NCBI GenBank assembly: GCA_018873245.2 | Contig: JAEMBT020000004.1 | Location: 5,442,573 to 5,506,572, forward strand | Direction of reading: 5' to 3' | DNA length: 64,000 bases | From: Archegozetes longisetosus | Taxonomy: Eukaryota; Arthropoda; Arachnida; Sarcoptiformes; Trhypochthoniidae | Shown: positions 1 to 22,823 of the stretch, piece after piece | Layout: each line of letters opens with the position of its first letter | Numbering within the stretch: the first letter of the stretch is position 1 | Program-made: the position numbers and the translations under genes | The notes under the pieces: model-generated | The model's database searches: none | What the model saw: only the letters and a program-made list of their open reading frames with translations | Told to the model about the DNA's origin: nothing

Positions 1-735
1 ATTACCAAAATTAAATTTCATAAAATATTAGAAATTCAAAAAATGAGCACCATATCAATCATTTTCAGCGAACGATATACACAATCTAATTATATTTCGC
101 ACAAACCTTAATTTAATTTGAGAATATTTTTTCCAAAAATTGTTGCCTAATTCATAAAGATTTGAGTGATGCTCGACTCAATACAATATTTATAAGAATT
201 ACAACAAAAAGAAATAAGTTATGTTAATTAGTTAGATTGGTCTGAAAATGCTAATGATCATAGGATAGAGTCATGAGAACATAAATTGAATAGTTTCTAA
301 CGAATTATTTTTCATATAAATAATTGATTCTTAAGGACAAAAGTCTGCGCATAAATTAAGTTTGAATATGGATTAAGTGTGTTTAAAATTTAAAATTTTG
401 CCGTAGAAAATGCCATCATATCTAAGAGATAAATCGCTTGAAAGCTAAACCTTCAAGTACCGTATAATCAGGAATAATGACTGTCAAAACCAAAACACAT
501 CTCCATTCAAAAAATTACCTCAAAGTCAATGCCTTAATATAGTAAGACATTAAATAGTTAAAAAATTACGTTAACCTTAATTGAAGCAAAGGAAACAGAC
601 AATAAACTAGATTAACGAATAAATGTTGAAAATATGTTAATTTAACAGAAAAAATTGACAAATTATTGAGCAAAGACAAAGGGTTAATAACAGTAATAAA
701 AATTGACTGGTTTTATGATTTAACGTTTGTTAGGA
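1..735. other. AT-rich stretch upstream of the first gene
   Basis: I see no open frame of note, no RNA gene and no repeat. It may be the 5' flank or an intron of the gene starting at 736. The bases just before that start (ttgttag at about 727-733) look like a 3' splice acceptor, so an upstream non-coding or short coding exon could lie here or off the left edge. Confidence 0.4.
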
Positions 736-1644
736 ATGATGGATCAACCGAAACAAAGTGTTCCGGAAGTGCATTTCCAAACCCAATGGTGTCAGACACG
801 GACCAGTAGATCGGCAAGTGGCACTTCACTGCTTCAGGTTCCATCAGAACGATATGGAACCCAAGGACTCAACAGAAGAAGCTCTTCTGGAGTTCGGTTC
901 AACGAAATCTTGTTCGAAGAGGAATCAGATGTTATTAAAAATTGTTGTGAAATATCATCAGCTGTTTTGGGTCTAATGAAAAGTTTTTCGACATCAGATA
1001 TCTGCAGTTTGAACGAGACATCGGCTCAATCGGCAGCTCTGAGACAAACATCATCTGAAATAATACTTTTAGGAGGAGTAACTCGTCTGGAACTGCCGAA
1101 TCTGAGGAGACTGGACTATACCTCACGCTCATGTTCGACTTGGGTCAATCTCGGAGACCCCGTGTCGTCAACATCACAACTACCTTCACCTCAGGCACAG
1201 CCTGCAAAACAAGTCGAATCACCAACTATTACAAGCATCGACTTCATCAAATCAGTCAATAAGAAAGTCCGTCAAATGTATTTAAGACGTAGACTCAGAG
1301 CTATCGGCAGACTTGTTAACAGTTGCCAAATGAACTTAAATGATTCATCAAAAGTGGTCAGTTCTAGTCCTTTAAAGGCAGAGACCGACAAATCTTCCAC
1401 TATTAAGACAATGATACCTAATGTTCAAATACAAGATTCACAACCATTGAAAGCGATGTGTACTTCATTGGATTTCGCCAATTTGTGCTTCAAGACAATG
1501 GACGCAAATTTGAATTTAACAGTAAAAGACATTGAGAGAGAAAAAGGAAAACCACTGTCGAAGTATGAGAGAAACATAATGATATTTAATTGGCTCCAGA
1601 ATGTAGATGAAGGCAACGGTTCTGAGCAAATAGAATCTGCATAA
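736..1644 (+). CDS. Ser-rich protein of unknown function, about 302 aa
   Basis: An uninterrupted frame of 303 codons, long for such AT-rich DNA, with two in-frame ATGs at 736 and 739. I chose 736; a possible splice acceptor directly upstream (733) means an extra 5' exon is possible. The protein is rich in Ser and Thr. Three blocks look structured or conserved: an acidic segment after VRFNEILFEEESD near residue 60; a basic helix, FIKSVNKKVRQMYLRRRL, near residues 175-192; and a C-terminal block containing KPLSKYERNIMIFNWL about 25 residues from the end. I see no signal peptide, membrane segment or catalytic motif. The C-terminal block has the feel of a conserved animal family of small regulatory proteins, but I cannot name it. 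No neighbour gives a clue to function. Confidence 0.72.
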   Translation: MMDQPKQSVPEVHFQTQWCQTRTSRSASGTSLLQVPSERYGTQGLNRRSSSGVRFNEILFEEESDVIKNCCEISSAVLGLMKSFSTSDICSLNETSAQSAALRQTSSEIILLGGVTRLELPNLRRLDYTSRSCSTWVNLGDPVSSTSQLPSPQAQPAKQVESPTITSIDFIKSVNKKVRQMYLRRRLRAIGRLVNSCQMNLNDSSKVVSSSPLKAETDKSSTIKTMIPNVQIQDSQPLKAMCTSLDFANLCFKTMDANLNLTVKDIEREKGKPLSKYERNIMIFNWLQNVDEGNGSEQIESA

Positions 1645-1866
1645 TATGTACATAAGTGCACATTTGCATATTATGTATCTTTTCTTATTGTATAACTATC
1701 TCTTATCGATTTTGATCTTCTTTTAAGCGAATCTTATTCTATGACACCAAGCTTTATCGAAAGACAAATTAACTCGTCCGAATATATACTGGTATGTTAT
1801 CTATTATTTATATATTTTCTTTCCAAATAACAACATAATCAATTCTTCTATCTTCTATTTTATCTG

Positions 1867-2107
1867 TGGCGAAGCCAGAATTAAGAGTGGGGCACTCCAT
1901 ATTCAATTTGATTAGACATGTGCTTTTCTCATTAAAATCTATTGTCTTATATTCTTCAACTTCAGCTATATCTATTTTTATTTTCCAGCAGTTATTACGA
2001 CAAGTTAACAAAATTTTATATTCAACAAATATATCACTTTTAGGTAAAGTTAGCGAGAGACTTGAATCGGAGGTGCCTAAGCACCTTCGGCCCTCACGGC
2101 TTCGCCA
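1867..2107. repeat. Segment bounded by a 10-bp inverted repeat, possible transposon remnant
   Basis: TGGCGAAGCC at 1867-1876 is matched by its exact reverse complement at 2098-2107. The inner flanks are GC-richer than the surroundings. The interval is open on both strands (113 and 119 codons), but neither translation matches anything I know, so I treat it as a possible non-autonomous element or transposon remnant and not as a gene. No target-site duplication was recognised. Confidence 0.35.
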
Positions 2108-3610
2108 ACGTTTGATATTCCGCAAACTTCTCAGACAGAAAGTACACACATTGTGTTCTTGTAAGTTGTGCGGACTAAATGATGATCATATTATAAAAAT
2201 ATTAAGATATTGTATGCATTGTTAACTTTTGTTAAATTTTTAAAATTTTATTAGTTTTGAAATTACTATTAATCTTATAACAAAAATTGAAGTTCTAATG
2301 CAAAAATAATAAATGATTACGATGCGATAAATATTGTGAAAACTCATGTACAAATTAACACTAAAATTACTTTGTAATCAAACGGCTATTGACTATAATT
2401 TGATTGGTATTGAAGTTTGCGTTAAATCTATATAAAAGCGATCGAAATTTGCAAATATCAAAGTTATTTAAAGTTTTTTCAAAAGTCATTTTTGTAGGCT
2501 GACTACTATAATTTAAGTAATCATATTGTTGTTTATTGTTAACTGTAATTAATAAAGATTTTTAAACCCAACTATTATTTACTTTATTTACAATAACTGA
2601 AACAACTCAACAAACAATTGAAGCCTTTAAGCCTTACAAAGACTGTTTTCAATGGAAATAGATCTCGAAACTGCTCTGAATGTTAGGTGCTCGTTCAAAT
2701 TGAGCTAAAAAATCAATAATAATAAAGTTGGACTATTGACTAGTTAGAAATTTCTCTTAAATTGGCTCAAAGCTTTATATTGAATGCAGATATTTTATAG
2801 AGTGAGATCAAGATAGTTATAATAAACACCTAAACAAATATTTACCTTTAGGTCAGTTAAGAGAACTTTCGTACGAAACCTCAATTATAAAGTGTGTGAC
2901 TAAACATTATTAAAGTTCTAAATGTCATCAATATCGACAAAATAAACACAAAATTATTCTTTCAAATTACTTTTCTACAACTTCTTACAAGTTATTCAGC
3001 TTTAAATTGTATTAAGTGTTAAATGAAATACTCAAAAAAGCATTTTAAGTCAAATACAATAATAAATTGGTTAATACAGTGATTATGAGAAAAGTTTGAC
3101 AAATATATTGCAATGAAGTAGACTAAGCTTGTGACCAGTAAAGCGTTTGATTTAGAAAATCAAACCTAATAATTAAAAACTAAAAGCATGAAAATTGCCC
3201 GTTTTCCTATTATATGTGATGATAAGTGATTGCACTTTCGAATTTCAACTAATCATTACCATTTCAAATGTTCTAAAGATACAAACAATTTTCTGTTAAA
3301 TGTAGTTCGAGTGTGCCTTTAGATAATTTGACTTGCTTCTCATCTAAATTAAATAGTTTTAACAACTTAAACTCAATAGTTTTAATGTATGTGCAACTCA
3401 TTCGATGGGTTAGTAATAATGATTCAACTTTAGTGATTAGAGTTGATCATTACAATTTTGGTCATAAGTTTAAGATCAACAAATACTGAGTATATTCAAC
3501 ATTCAAATCATAATAATTCATAGAAGATTAGTCGAATTAAGAAAACTTTATAAACGATTTTTAAACTTAAGCTAAAAATGAATGAGTCCAAATGAAATGC
3601 TAAATATTGC

Positions 3611-3666
3611 TATTGTGTGCTATCTCTAATTCAAATAATATTACAGATAACACTTTGTAGTACTCG
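3611..3666. repeat. Short near-palindromic repeat, copy 1
   Basis: A block reading GTGCTATCTCTAATT, then CAAATAATATTACAGA, then the complementary arm AACACTTTGTAG. It is a stem-loop-like sequence about 50 nt long. The core recurs near 56760 with only a few differences, so this is a dispersed mini-repeat. Confidence 0.4.
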
Positions 3667-4552
3667 CCCAACTATATGATTCGTTCGCTTTTACAGTTAT
3701 TGATCTTATATAATAACGATTATTATTTAGTCAAAGCCTAACATTAACGTAACAAATGTTCACTATTTGGAGGATTAAAGTTTGGACTCATTTCATCAAT
3801 CGTATGTATTGCTCCACTTTTATGATAATCGAAGTGACTCCAAGTCTGGACTAGTATTAAGTCTAAACTCGACTATAGATTGTATTAAAATATATGCATA
3901 TATTGAGTAATACCTAATTAATTGAATATGCATTAAACTCGTTCAAACACAATAACTATAATGAATTTCTGTTTTGAGTCAACTAATGTCACAATAGTAT
4001 TCATATAGATGTTAAACAAACACAACTTTTAGCAAATTATAAACTAATCTATTTATGGAAAATCATATAATCTTCTTACTTTGAATTGCTAAACCTCAAC
4101 ATTAATACATGCCATCATTAGTTCTATTATTATTTCATCTAATTATCATTATTTAATTATTAGCATCATTTTCATAAGACAACGTTTAATTTAATAAAAC
4201 CAAACTTTCGTTCAATTTATATTAACAAATCACTTTGAATACAAAACAACTTGAAATGCTCACTTATTTAATAAACAGAATTACAAAACATTAGTAACCA
4301 AATAAACTTTTTAATACTAATAAAATTAATAAGATTTAAATTAGGTTAATATGAAAACTTAACTTAAAACTCAAACAAACATATGAGAAGAGTGACTCCA
4401 AGCGGATCAAAAACTAACTAACAGTCAAATAATTGATTGCATAATAAAAATGTGCTTTCATTAGATTTCCAAATAAACAAACAAATACTTGATATTTTAT
4501 TTTAATTTAATTAGTTTTAAATAGATTTAATATTTATAAATATAATTCAATT

Positions 4553-4978
4553 ATGTCTGACGTCAACCACATATCGCGTGATGTACTCATCAAATCAATC
4601 AGAGGTTTTATTCAATTATTATTTTATCACTTACTACATATTTTCCATCAATTCGGTTCAATATTTTTGATAACTTTAATTCAATTATGTTTTGTTTCTA
4701 TTAGAAATCTTACAAAAAGCAGATTTAAATGTAATGACGCCAAAACTAGTTAGAGACGAACTTCAAATTAGACTAAATGTAAATGGACTCAATTCTCGTA
4801 AGAAAGAAATCAATTCTATTATTATGGAAGTCATCAACGATTTGAATAATAGTAGTAATAATAATAATGATGACTGCAATCAAAACAATAGTTCAAAGAC
4901 TAGCCAAAGCATTTCAGAAGATTACGAACAAGCAAAAGCAAACAAGAGTCGCAAATCGGACAAAGAATCAGATGATGA

Positions 4979-5010
<32 letters not shown>

Positions 5011-6511
5011 ATGAAAGCATTGATGACGAAGAGTTGGCGCAAAGATTACAAAAAGAAGAAATAGGATCCAAGCTACGAGCTACTCGAGGTAATAAAAGCT
5101 CTAATAATAAGAAGAAAACTACAGCTAGTAAAAGTAAGAAAAAGAGGAAGAATGACAGCCCTGATGAAGAGAAAACTGAAAAGAAGCGAAAGAACGGATA
5201 TCTAAAGCCTTGTACTTTATCTCCAGAGTTGGCCCACTTTTGGGTGAATCTGAGGTAACCATTAGCGTATTTGTGCATATTTTATCGCATATCAAAATTG
5301 ATGAATCAAAGTCTTTGTCTTGTTTTGTTTCCCCTCACAAGTTATTTAAGGATTTTTCAAAAGAGACATTTTATCTAACGATGAATTATAGCTCTTATAA
5401 TAATTGAAGCATAAGCTAAGTAGAAAATGAAACCAACGATTAAATGTTTCCTCACATTTATCAAATAGAGTGACTTTAAAAGAATGTATTATTCACTACT
5501 TGCCTCATAGCTAATTGATTTTGTGGCACGTTTGCCGTCCAAATTGAACTCAGTCATAGGAATGGCAGAAAAACTCTCAGTGTCAAGCGCTCAACACAAG
5601 TGATTGATATTTCAGTTGATTTTATTTATTTTTTTCTTAAAAACACATCAAATGTGTGCATAAAGTTTAGTCAAACAATTTATATGAACAATATCTACAA
5701 TGGAAATAATTTTTTGGGGTTTGATTATTTACAGTGGATTTATATATATTATATTTATATTATTATAAGATTTGTTGTTTAGATGCCTCGACACGAAGTT
5801 GTAAAGCGAATCTGGAGCTATGTCAAGGAGAAGAATCTGCTGGTAAGCTATTTTGTTTGTGCGTAAAATCATTAGTCATCCACGAGTGCATTAGTGCATT
5901 ACAAACCATAAATAATTTGTCATTCATCCTCTGGTCTCTTCCTTCATAGGATCCCAAGAATAAGCAGTTCGCTATTGCCGATAATGAGTTACTGAAAATC
6001 TTCGGTCAGTTCAATTTGTTGTACTTGTTAAAGCGTGTTATTTTTTATGTTTATTCACTAGAATTTAAAGTTATCAACGCTTTCTTAGGAATAGGTTGAC
6101 GGCTTTCTCTCTACTCTAAATCTATTATTCATTTGTCATTTTCTTTTTACAAAGTGTTTTCCATCAAAAAATAAGTTTTTGTGCGATTTTTTATTCTCAA
6201 TTTCCTAAATGTTGTTACTTTTGGATAACTTTAAATAATAGTGTTTTCTTAACTTTTCATTTTCTATGTCTAGTTTCAAATTATTTTACAATTCTTTAAA
6301 ATTCTTCGTTCGCTTTCAAATTGATAACAATGAAGTTATTAACAAATGCAAAGAAGAATCAGATATAATAGAAAATGACTTATGACAGTGAATTAAACTT
6401 TCAACTAATTGATTGTGAATACAATTGAATTATTGTTTTGTTATTAAAGGTAATCGAAAGCGCTTCAAACTGTTTGGAATGATGAAACATCTGACAAAAC
6501 ACCTCAAATGA
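4553..6511 (+). CDS. DEK_C and SWIB domain chromatin protein, five exons, one apparent frame break
   Basis: Exons: 4553-4604, 4705-5254, 5783-5842, 5950-6004, 6450-6511. Residues about 5-63 form a DEK C-terminal-type domain (SIREILQKADLN at the first junction). Next come an acidic Ser run encoded by an (AGT)n tract (4979-5009) and Lys-rich clusters such as KKKRK that look like nuclear signals. The C-terminal domain is SWIB/MDM2-like: KPCTLSPELAHF, then MPRHEVVKRIWSYVKEKNLL, DPKNKQFAIADNELLKIF and finally GNRKRFKLFGMMKHLTKHLK before the stop. This is the layout of the yeast Tri1/UAF30-like and animal SWIB-domain proteins, which act with RNA polymerase I or chromatin. Oddity: the expected LGESE link between HF and MPRH is in the +1 frame, one base short at the T run about 5238-5241. 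An alternative donor at 5244 (GTGAAT) would keep the frame but drop those residues. Identity is firm; the exon 2 end is not. Confidence 0.86.
4979..5009 (+). repeat. Coding (AGT)n trinucleotide repeat encoding poly-Ser
   Basis: About ten AGT units inside exon 2 of the SWIB gene, encoding a Ser run next to acidic residues (DDES before, DESIDDEE after). The repeat keeps the reading frame, so length changes would alter only the Ser count. Confidence 0.85.
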
Positions 6512-9049
6512 ACTCATAATTGATTTAAATTTATATTTAATTTGGGCTATATATTGAAACCCCATTCAAATTGCCATCAATTAATGACTCATCGAATCAA
6601 TAGCTTAGTTCTCATACGAATGAAAAGTGCTGTCAATTGATACTTAGAAAATATTGATTTTATATATAGCATAAATTAAATATATTTGTATATAATATAT
6701 ATAACAAGAGTAAAACACAATTTTTTGTAATGTTCAAACGTTTTATGTTTCTTCATAAGCTATGGCGAATTATATTACATGCGATGACGTATTACTTCTA
6801 ATATTAAACCTTATATTACAACTAATTGATAATACTTATGCATTCATGATTTGTTACTATATTCCTTAATAAAGTAACTTTTTTCATATATATATATATA
6901 TTTATATTTATATATAACTTATATTCTCTATAATATAAGCTCTAGAAAATCTTGGTTTCAGTCAATTCGTGCCATCAGTAGCTCATCAAAAAGGAGTAGT
7001 GATATATTCTAACCCTTAGCTGATCAAACATGACCTTTAATTGAGTTATGCTATTGTGACCATTCGATATGGCTTGGCTTAACATATCATTATATATGAC
7101 TGAAGCCTGAATACCAAAATTTCAGGTAACTTATATTTCATATAAAGAGCCAACAATTTTCAATATCTTCTCAATTATAATGCATTTGAATCAATGATAT
7201 CACTATTTTTCACATTTCACTCTGATAAAATCAAGTGATTTATCAAATCAAATCTGAAGCTAAGACAACACTATATTGAACATTGAGATTAAAAGCGTTT
7301 CTTCTCTAATTATAGGCTTTTGTCAGTAATAACTGAATTAGGAAACCATTATTAATGATCGAAATGACCAGAATTGTAGAAATTGACTTCAGACTAAATC
7401 TATCTATGCTATGAGTGAACAAAATAGATTTGTGACTCATTTTCAAATAAGATAATTATGTAATTAACTCGAATAGAGTATTAAACCTGTTCGATTAAAT
7501 GACATAACTTTTGCACATCAACCAAACTATTGCTGAAAAAAGGTTCAGATTTGATTTGATAAGCAGTGATGTTCATAAGAGAAGTAAAAATAAAAGAAAA
7601 GGATTAGTAAAATAAAAATAAAAACTAAGATTGATTCAAATATATTATATTCGTGGAGAGTGAGGTGCACTCCCATATTTGAATATAAATAGTGTGCTTT
7701 TAATTATTCAAATATTTATAATAATGGTTATTGTTGAGTATGCCTACAGATGCCATCAATTTTTTGTTGTCTTCGACAGTTAACTACAGCCTTCATATTG
7801 TTGACATCCGTTTTAGCGTCGAATTTTAATAGAACTGACACTGTCGCGCGGACGATGTCTGGAAGTGACGTTTAGCTTGGATTAACGTGAAAGAGTCTTT
7901 GTTTGGCCTCTCTCTATAGCCGACCAGCCCTTCTGTTCTTGATCGACCTTCATATAGAGTGCAAACGAGTGCAATAGTCGAGCTTTGATTTTGAGAGAAA
8001 AAACAGAATGTTAGAAAACTTGTTGTACAATCACCTAAATATATACTACTTTCTTATTCGCAACTAGCCCTCAACCAAAACTGACTTCTAAGCATTTCTC
8101 ACTTTCTAACTTTTCAAATTGTTCACCCCCTAAAATGCTCAAACTAAGTTCTCAATAAGCTGTTTATTGAACAAGTTCACTTTTGATTTTGTGATCAAAA
8201 AATATCTTTAAAAAATTATTATATAATAGTAATGTTAGCTAAGAGTTGTTAATCGATAACTTCGACTCTTGAGTCTGAATGAAGTAATACTTGTCTGATA
8301 TTTCCTCGAATTAGATTTAGAATGATCTTCTGAAAGGTTAGAGCAATATTTACTCTTGGAAATTGTTGTCAATATAATTGAAGAACAAACCACAGACAAG
8401 TAGTGGCCATATCTGATACTACACCGCACCCATAAGTCTTTAAACTAACCTAACCTACAAAAGGTCATGAGTGAGAGCTGCAACTATTTGATCTAAAATG
8501 ATGTGCCACTGATTTTGAAAAGAGTTCCTCAGATTAATTGGGTATAATTTAGTGGAAATGAGTTTAGTGTTGGGGCTATGAAGAAATAGAGATGAGAAGA
8601 AAAAGTTGATTAAGGGAAGAATAAGTTTGAAATATTATATATTACTAGTGTGACATTTAGATTGGCTAATAAATTGTCGTTCTGGTTGGAAAAGAGGATT
8701 CAAATAAAATATTGAACCCAGAAATAAAATGTTGTTTTATACTAGAGATTTGCAGCGGAAGAACGATATGTTGTGAAGGAATATGGCAAACAAGCCATAA
8801 TTTATAATAATTAGAAATAAAACGTACATGTATTATAGCATGTTATACGCATATCATTTATACTTCATTTCGTTATCCAATGCATTTCTCTTGCTAATCA
8901 ACTCAATGCGAGCCTTATTAAAAAGTATTATATAATTAAATATGAAACTTAGCGAATAGTTGGCATAATTGAAAAAGTATGAGACACTGAAATAATAAAT
9001 TGAGAAATGAAAATATAAGGTTATTTTCTAATGAGATATAAACTAGTTA

Positions 9050-9147
9050 GGTTAATATAGAAATGTTAGTATAGAAGTGTTAGTATAGAAGTGTTAGTAT
9101 AGAAATATTAGTATAAAAGTTTTAGTATACAAGTTTTAGCATACAAG
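9050..9147. repeat. Degenerate 15-bp tandem repeat, about six units
   Basis: Successive units of the form TTAGTATAGAAGTG are readable from about 9062 to 9135, decaying at both ends (for example TTAGTATACAAGTT and TTAGCATACAAGTC). A simple minisatellite in intergenic DNA. Confidence 0.75.
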
Positions 9148-10087
9148 TCAATAGCAAGTGTTCAGATAGAGAGTAGATCTAATTTAAAAGTAAAATCAAG
9201 TCTAATCTGAATTTGATGAACCAAAAGTGATCTCTCAGATCCAATAATATAGTCAACTGTATATTGAACTATAATTTTAATCAATTTGAATAATCTGGCA
9301 ATTGTATGTTTCACATCATATTTACTTCATTTGAATGACTGACTATTGAAATGGTAGTCTAACCTAATCTAATCGGTAGGTCTTAGCCGAAAAGTTTGCA
9401 TTTTAGAAAACTGGAAACTAATTCTAATCCTAAATGTCTGATATAAATGAAATATAATTTGAATGCCGCAAAGGCGATAAGATAGCATTTGAAAAAATTT
9501 TCAATCAGTAATTACAATAATGTAATTAAATCGATACCACAAACAAAATCGATTTATCGCATAATCTAGGAAATTGATTTTCACAGCTTTTAGGATCTAT
9601 AATAGGCATTGAAAGATAAAAACAAATAGTTTCAAAAATGCCAGAGAGATAATCAGAAATAAATAGATTGATTAATGCGTAAAGTTTTAGTTCTAAGATC
9701 TCTGATTTGTGAAAGTGGTGGTCTTAAGAGAAAATGAATTGACTTGATTCTAATGAATACCTTGTTGAGTTGATCTGTGAGCTTTGTGAATTCGACAAAA
9801 TTGATTGATATTTTCATTTTTCACATTCAAATATTTATTACATTTATTTACAAAGTGTTTAAATTACATAAATTTATATGCAGTTAAATAACGAAACTGT
9901 TAAGGAATGCTTAAACATTGATAAAACTATATAAAGAATTTACTTTGAAATAAATAAAACCAAAAATTAGATTTTTGTCATTTTTGATTCAATGGTTATA
10001 TATTGAGAAAATCAGTTGGCTTTTGAATAAATAAATTCTGAAAATCAATGTCTAACGGATAGAGTCATATTCAATTTACTTAAATAC

Positions 10088-10090
<3 letters not shown>

Positions 10091-10125
<35 letters not shown>
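10091..10125. repeat. (GA)n microsatellite
   Basis: An uninterrupted GA dinucleotide run of about 35 bases, 410 bases downstream of the Mxd stop codon (Mxd is on the minus strand). Confidence 0.95.
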
Positions 10126-10127
<2 letters not shown>

Positions 10128-10535
10128 AAGGGTGCTTTAAAAATGATGTATAACTAAAAAGAGAAAAGAAGTGCAGATAAAACTAACAAATATTGGTAAA
10201 GTTGGACCTGATAAAAAGGATTTGATTGCTGATTGGAAAAAGAGGGAGTAAGAGAAAAGTAGAAATAAAGTAATATTGATTAGTATTAGTGGTGATCTTT
10301 TGATCATTTTGGTTGCAGCTGTTCTACTAAAACAATCAATGCCAGACTATAAGCACAACGAGTTCACTTATTCTAAAAGAGTTACTACTATTTTAATTAA
10401 AGTATGGCTTCTTTTCTATTACTTCCATAGAAATTAGTTTCAACTATCAGTTCAACAGTCTGTGTAATACACGTTAATGTTCTCAACTCTGTATTTGCTT
10501 TGCATTAATTTTCGTTTTGGTTCTCGACAATTATC

Positions 10536-21740
<11,205 letters not shown>

Positions 21741-21775
21741 GGTTTTAGACTAAAATTTGATTAACTGCACTATCA

Positions 21776-21780
<5 letters not shown>

Positions 21781-21811
<31 letters not shown>
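21781..21811. repeat. (TTA)n microsatellite
   Basis: About ten TTA units just upstream of the Mxd start codon (41 bases beyond 21740 on the minus strand), so it probably falls in the 5' UTR or core promoter. Confidence 0.9.
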
Positions 21812-21812
<1 letters not shown>

Positions 21813-22730
21813 ACCAATTTATTTATATTAATTTTCCAAAGTCTTTTACTAAGAGATCACTAAATTTTATTCTTCTTTTGTCCTAATATTATAAAACAGT
21901 TTCCAGATATTAATATACAACTATTTTACAGACGAGATCACAAAATGGTTGCGTTTTGTCGATTAGATCTAAATCAAACTTCAGTAAAACTCTTGCAAAC
22001 AAATTTCAATAAATTTAGAAATCAGTCAATCGTTTGATTGGTATTGCAATTCAATTATTAATTAATTAGGTGATTGTTATTGAGTCACACGAAGAGTTTG
22101 AATCAATTGTGGAAGTGATGCACGTTTGATAGCACTAAATATAAGTTAATAAGAGTTTATATATCTATAGTATAGTAGATATAAGTTATATATATTTCAA
22201 TATATAATGATATTTACATCAACTATACATTACTAGCACTGCAACCAGTTTTGGCCCAAATGTCTTTTGACTAAATTTACTTTGACTCAAAGATGGTTCT
22301 CATGCCATACCTCGAGTCCTAACACCACCTCAACAGCAGATATTGCGTTCGACAAGATTTGCACAAACTCTCCAACTGTTTATGACTTAAATAAAGTCAT
22401 GCGCTCTTCACACATGTTATTGCTTTACATTCAAGTGTATGACTCGCGAGCCAATAGTGAGAAACTTTCACCATATTATTAACTCAAACATTACGTCTAC
22501 TCTTATCTTATTTTTGTTCAATCACATGGAGGCTCATCTTTAATCATTTGTTTCGTTCACAACTCAGATTCATTTTGCCAATATTTTTCTGTTTCTAATA
22601 CTCGAAAATTATTCTTTCCTCGGCCAGAACTTCACTTCTGACCAGTCAAAGTGAGCTAAAGCTCGAGCTATGAGTCTGTCGGGTATTAGCCATATTGTTA
22701 GACAGCTGATTCGAACCAGTAGGAGATAAC

Positions 22731-22823
22731 AGGGGCTGAAAAGTTGATATTTTGCTGACGTATGCGATTGTTATTGGGGCAATGCTTTGACATTGTGTGA
22801 TATTCCCCCAGTTCCAGCCCCTT
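22731..22823. repeat. 93-bp inverted-repeat element
   Basis: AGGGGCTGAAAAG at the left and the complement of AGGGGCTGGAAC at the right form terminal inverted repeats around about 70 bases. The size and shape suit a very small MITE or a structured hairpin. No clear target duplication. Confidence 0.45.

Larger units (their letters stand above)
1645..4552. other. Intergenic region, 2.9 kb
   Basis: AT-rich and without a supported gene. It contains a segment bounded by a perfect 10-bp inverted repeat (1867-2107) and a short near-palindromic sequence at about 3611-3666 that recurs near 56760. Both are listed separately. Otherwise I see nothing. Confidence 0.5.
6512..10535. other. Intergenic region between convergent SWIB and Mxd genes
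   Basis: No supported gene in 4 kb. It holds a (TA)n tract near 6880-6905, a relatively GC-richer, CpG-containing island at about 7795-7985, a 15-bp tandem repeat (9050-9147) and a (GA)n microsatellite (10091-10125). The 64-codon antisense frame at 8235-8429 looks random. Confidence 0.5.

Noticed and set aside
1808-2225. Overlapping 113- and 119-codon frames on opposite strands
   Set aside because: Neither has recognisable motifs, both start in repeat-like sequence, and the interval is bounded by an inverted repeat; treated as a possible transposon remnant.
22267-22482. 71-codon frame upstream of Mxd
   Set aside because: No domain, no splice partners, composition like random AT-rich sequence.
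22700-22720. GATTCGAACC, the complement of a tRNA B box
   Set aside because: No matching A box or cloverleaf could be drawn on the minus strand at the right distance.
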